Below are positions 62,398 to 64,000 of a DNA stretch of 64,000 nt, piece by piece. The stretch lies in contig SCKI01000006.1 of the NCBI GenBank assembly GCA_004124295.1, forward strand, positions 62,001-126,000, written 5' to 3'. This DNA is from Fidelibacterota bacterium (GTDB lineage Bacteria; Fidelibacterota; Marinisomatia; SCGC-AAA003-L08; TS1B11). The notes under the pieces are model-generated. The model was not told where the DNA came from, did no database searches, and saw only the letters and a program-made list of their open reading frames with translations. The position numbers and the translations under genes were made by a program. The stretch's first letter is position 1. Every line of letters starts with the position of its first letter.

Positions 62398-62494
62398 GGC
62401 CAGCATTGATGGAGGGGAGCACCAGCTTCTAGTGTTTTCCTGGCTGGATGCGCAAGGTTATCCGATACATCAGGCGGTGGATATTTCTGATTAG
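62398..62494 (+). pseudogene. Copied 3' end of the PEGA-like lipoprotein gene
   Basis: The sequence encodes SIDGGEHQLLVFSWLDAQGY and PIHQAVDISD stop, matching SIDGEDHQVLVFSWLDSNGE to the end at 61427 at about 75% identity. The 5' part is absent. The copied unit includes the terminator. Confidence 0.85.
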
Positions 62495-62544
62495 CGTCCA
62501 GGGCCTTGCGAGGCGTTGGACTATTTGGATCGTATTGATAGGAA

Positions 62545-62571
62545 GGGCTGCATTCATTTGCAGCCCTTTTT
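62545..62571 (+). terminator. Second copy of the lipoprotein terminator
   Basis: GGGCTGCA-ttcatt-TGCAGCCC followed by TTTTT, paralogous to 61479-61505. Confidence 0.92.
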
Positions 62572-62579
62572 GATGCAGA

Positions 62580-63287
62580 TTATTGTCACCCTTTTTTGTC
62601 ATCATTTTTCTTTTGTAAACAAACTGAAAACGGCCTTCTATTTCGTTCACTTTAATGTTTGTTTTCTACCCCTATTTTCATTCTACCCTTATAAGATGTG
62701 TGGGATTTGTCGTTTGATTCTTTTGGATCAGATTCTTCTTGTATTTCTCATTACGTGCAGTTACCTTACCTCACATTGCGCTTCTTTGCAGCCAATGTTG
62801 TGCTTGCTAAGAAGCACATATGCTAAACAAAAAAAGGTGGCCAGATTGATGGAATAATTGATTCAGGATCAAAATAGCACCGCTTCCCTCATTGGCGCTC
62901 AGATATTTCCCCTATACAATTTATTCCCACGCACAGTAAAAACATGAATATCCATGATATTATTCCAGATAATAAATAAATTGATTAAGAAGAGCAAAAA
63001 CTATAAGATATTGATAATACGGGAGTTACATAATCGCAATAAACGGGAATTTAATTCGGGAATTAATACTAATAAGTCAAAAATACTGAGTTTTTAATTA
63101 CTTATTAAGTGGAAATAATTCAATTTAAATACTAAATAAAGTAGCAGGCGAAACGGATAAACAATAAATAGTCGAGGGGAAATACTAAAATGTTGAGGGA
63201 GAAAGTATAAATGGGAAAAGAAAGAACAATTAAAGTCAAGCGAGCAGAAATACAAGTAATAATAATGGGTTTTAGAGGAGAATCGTT
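62580..63287. other. AT-rich non-coding region
   Basis: The region is strongly AT-rich (especially 62870-63280) with no supported ORF. AATTTAATTCGGG (63048-63060) is repeated exactly at 63348-63360, inside the next gene. It could hold the promoter and operator of the HTH gene or be a remnant of a mobile element end. Confidence 0.5.
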
Positions 63288-63608
63288 GTGGCAAATCAAT
63301 TACCAGATAAATTAAGCGCCATTTTAAATAGACTGGATAATATCGAAAATTTAATTCGGGGTGAATTTAACTCGCCCTGGATGACAGCTAAAGAAGCAGC
63401 CCGCTTCCTCAGATGTTCGGTTACACAGGTTAATCGACTGGCCAGCGCGGGTTTAATACCCTACAGCAGGCAGGACTCCACCGCCCCGAAGTCTGCCCGG
63501 CTATTTAATCGAAGGGATTTAACAGCCTACCTGGTCACGGGGCGCAATCCGGTGAAAAAACCTTTGTCTCAGGCAGAAAGGCGCATGGTGGAGGATTTAT
63601 TGAAGTGA
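63288..63608 (+). CDS. Excisionase-like HTH DNA-binding protein
   Basis: The start is GTG 63288 after a gaggag site. The 106-residue product has an HTH_17-type MerR/excisionase fold: SPWMTAKEAARFLRCSVTQV, NRLASAGLIPYSRQ and RLFNRRDLTAYLV. A leading coiled-coil-like part (DKLSAILNRLDNIENLI) precedes it. Such proteins act as recombination directionality factors or as transcription regulators in mobile islands. Its AT-rich surroundings fit the island interpretation. No integrase is in the window, but the record ends soon after. Confidence 0.87.
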   Translation: MANQLPDKLSAILNRLDNIENLIRGEFNSPWMTAKEAARFLRCSVTQVNRLASAGLIPYSRQDSTAPKSARLFNRRDLTAYLVTGRNPVKKPLSQAERRMVEDLLK

Positions 63609-63613
63609 GGGCG

Positions 63614-63880
63614 TCAAGTAGAGCGATAAATGTCTTTGCGGTGGCCGATGCGGATCACCAGGATGAACAGTTTATCCCTGTGCACCTCGTAAATGACCCG
63701 GTAGTCGCCAACCCGGAGGCGGTAATAGTCGGAGCCTGCAAGTTTGCGGACTCCCTTGGGGAAAGGGTTCTTGGCAAGCCGCCGGACAGCCCTAATGATC
63801 CGCCACTTGATGGCCTGGGGAAGCTTGTCGCCTTGCCGCTGGGCGTGGGCGGAAAATTCGATCCCGAAGGTCCGGGACAC
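63614..63880 (-). CDS. RelE/ParE-type toxin
   Basis: The GTG start at 63880 lies just after the antitoxin stop. The 88-residue protein has FSAHAQRQGDKLPQAIKWRI and KLAGSDYYRLRVGDYRVIYE, then VIRIGHRKDIYR. This is the RelE fold (basic surface, R-x-x-x-Y-R-V-I-Y motif). RelE toxins cut mRNA on the ribosome, while ParE types block gyrase; sequence marks favour RelE. It is transcribed with the antitoxin gene, which runs off the window. Confidence 0.92.
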   Translation of the reverse strand: MSRTFGIEFSAHAQRQGDKLPQAIKWRIIRAVRRLAKNPFPKGVRKLAGSDYYRLRVGDYRVIYEVHRDKLFILVIRIGHRKDIYRST

Positions 63881-63883
63881 CCG

Positions 63884-64000
63884 CTAGCCGATGCCCCAAG
63901 CCTTGGCCACCTCATCCAGTGGAATGGTCGGTTCCCCCGCTTCGATATTCTTTTTCACCGCATCGGCCAGCTTGATGTCGAGCTGATCGGCCAGGCTCTC
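63884..64000 (-). CDS. Antitoxin of the RelE system (partial, runs off window end)
   Basis: The open frame of 39 codons, entering from the window edge, reads ESLADQLDIKLADAVKKNIE, then PTIPLDEVAKAWGIG stop. It resembles the C-terminal half of short antitoxins with an acidic, helical toxin-binding segment. The N-terminal DNA-binding part is outside the window. It directly precedes the toxin gene with no overlap, in the classic antitoxin-toxin order. Confidence 0.75.
   Translation of the reverse strand, partial: ESLADQLDIKLADAVKKNIEAGEPTIPLDEVAKAWGIG

Overview
The window is chromosomal DNA from a GC-rich, Gram-negative-type bacterium. Supporting signs are many lipoprotein signal peptides, an NtrC/sigma-54 regulator, a twin-arginine MsrP with its heme partner MsrQ, and several c-type cytochromes. 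Repeated families of class III cyclase/TPR proteins with a FlgO/TolB-like domain and an N-terminal FIAELRRRRVFR module fit marine FCB-type lineages such as Neomarinimicrobiota. That placement is an inference: no rRNA or strong taxonomic marker lies in the window. Two genes with in-frame TGA codons, each followed at the correct spacing by a hairpin with a G-rich loop, indicate that the organism inserts selenocysteine.

Layout. 1-2.3 kb: HD phosphohydrolase (cut by the edge), FGGY kinase, ferredoxin. 2.5-4.3 kb: a lower-GC retron island with a structured RNA, a 77-residue ORF and a reverse transcriptase fused to an XRE-type HTH. 4.3-10 kb: repeats, a DsrE-like selenoprotein, an esterase with a damaged 5' end, an ArsR/SRPBCC operon, a partly duplicated msrQ split by a VOC gene, and msrPQ. 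10-17 kb: Hpt protein, NtrC-type regulator, TrmH methyltransferase, a deiodinase-like selenoprotein, and a copper-protein/cytochrome c cluster. 17-30 kb: TPR and cyclase/TPR sensor-like proteins built from shuffled 5' modules, an M20 peptidase, a DUF4242-cyclase, an SDR, and tRNA-Asn. 30-44 kb: a kinase-like protein without an ATPase domain, small membrane/regulator genes, a methyltransferase, M16 peptidase, HIT protein, EF-G-like GTPase, mannose-1-phosphate guanylyltransferase and a large Ig-like lipoprotein. 43-55 kb: a gamma-elimination/synthase PLP enzyme, SfsA, and a tyrosine catabolic run (HisC-type aminotransferase, HPPD, homogentisate dioxygenase, fumarylacetoacetase, acetoacetyl-CoA synthetase). 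Two four-helix-bundle (S23-like) genes interrupt this run, each bracketed by degenerate short repeats in inverted orientation. 55.6-64 kb: tRNA-Glu followed by an AT-rich island with a 1512-residue Avs-like STAND NTPase/nuclease, a small inverted-repeat element, two lipoproteins, an excisionase-like HTH protein, and a RelE toxin with its partial antitoxin.

How the parts relate. Two probable anti-phage systems (retron and Avs-like STAND) sit in AT-richer DNA at opposite ends of an otherwise metabolic region. Tyrosine breakdown to fumarate and acetoacetate, then acetoacetyl-CoA, is nearly complete; maleylacetoacetate isomerase is not seen. Most spacers in the GC-rich parts hold degenerate tandem words (for example gaaactcgaaac, ggactctggac, gcagttggcagt), which appear to grow at gene ends and in places encode the last residues of proteins.
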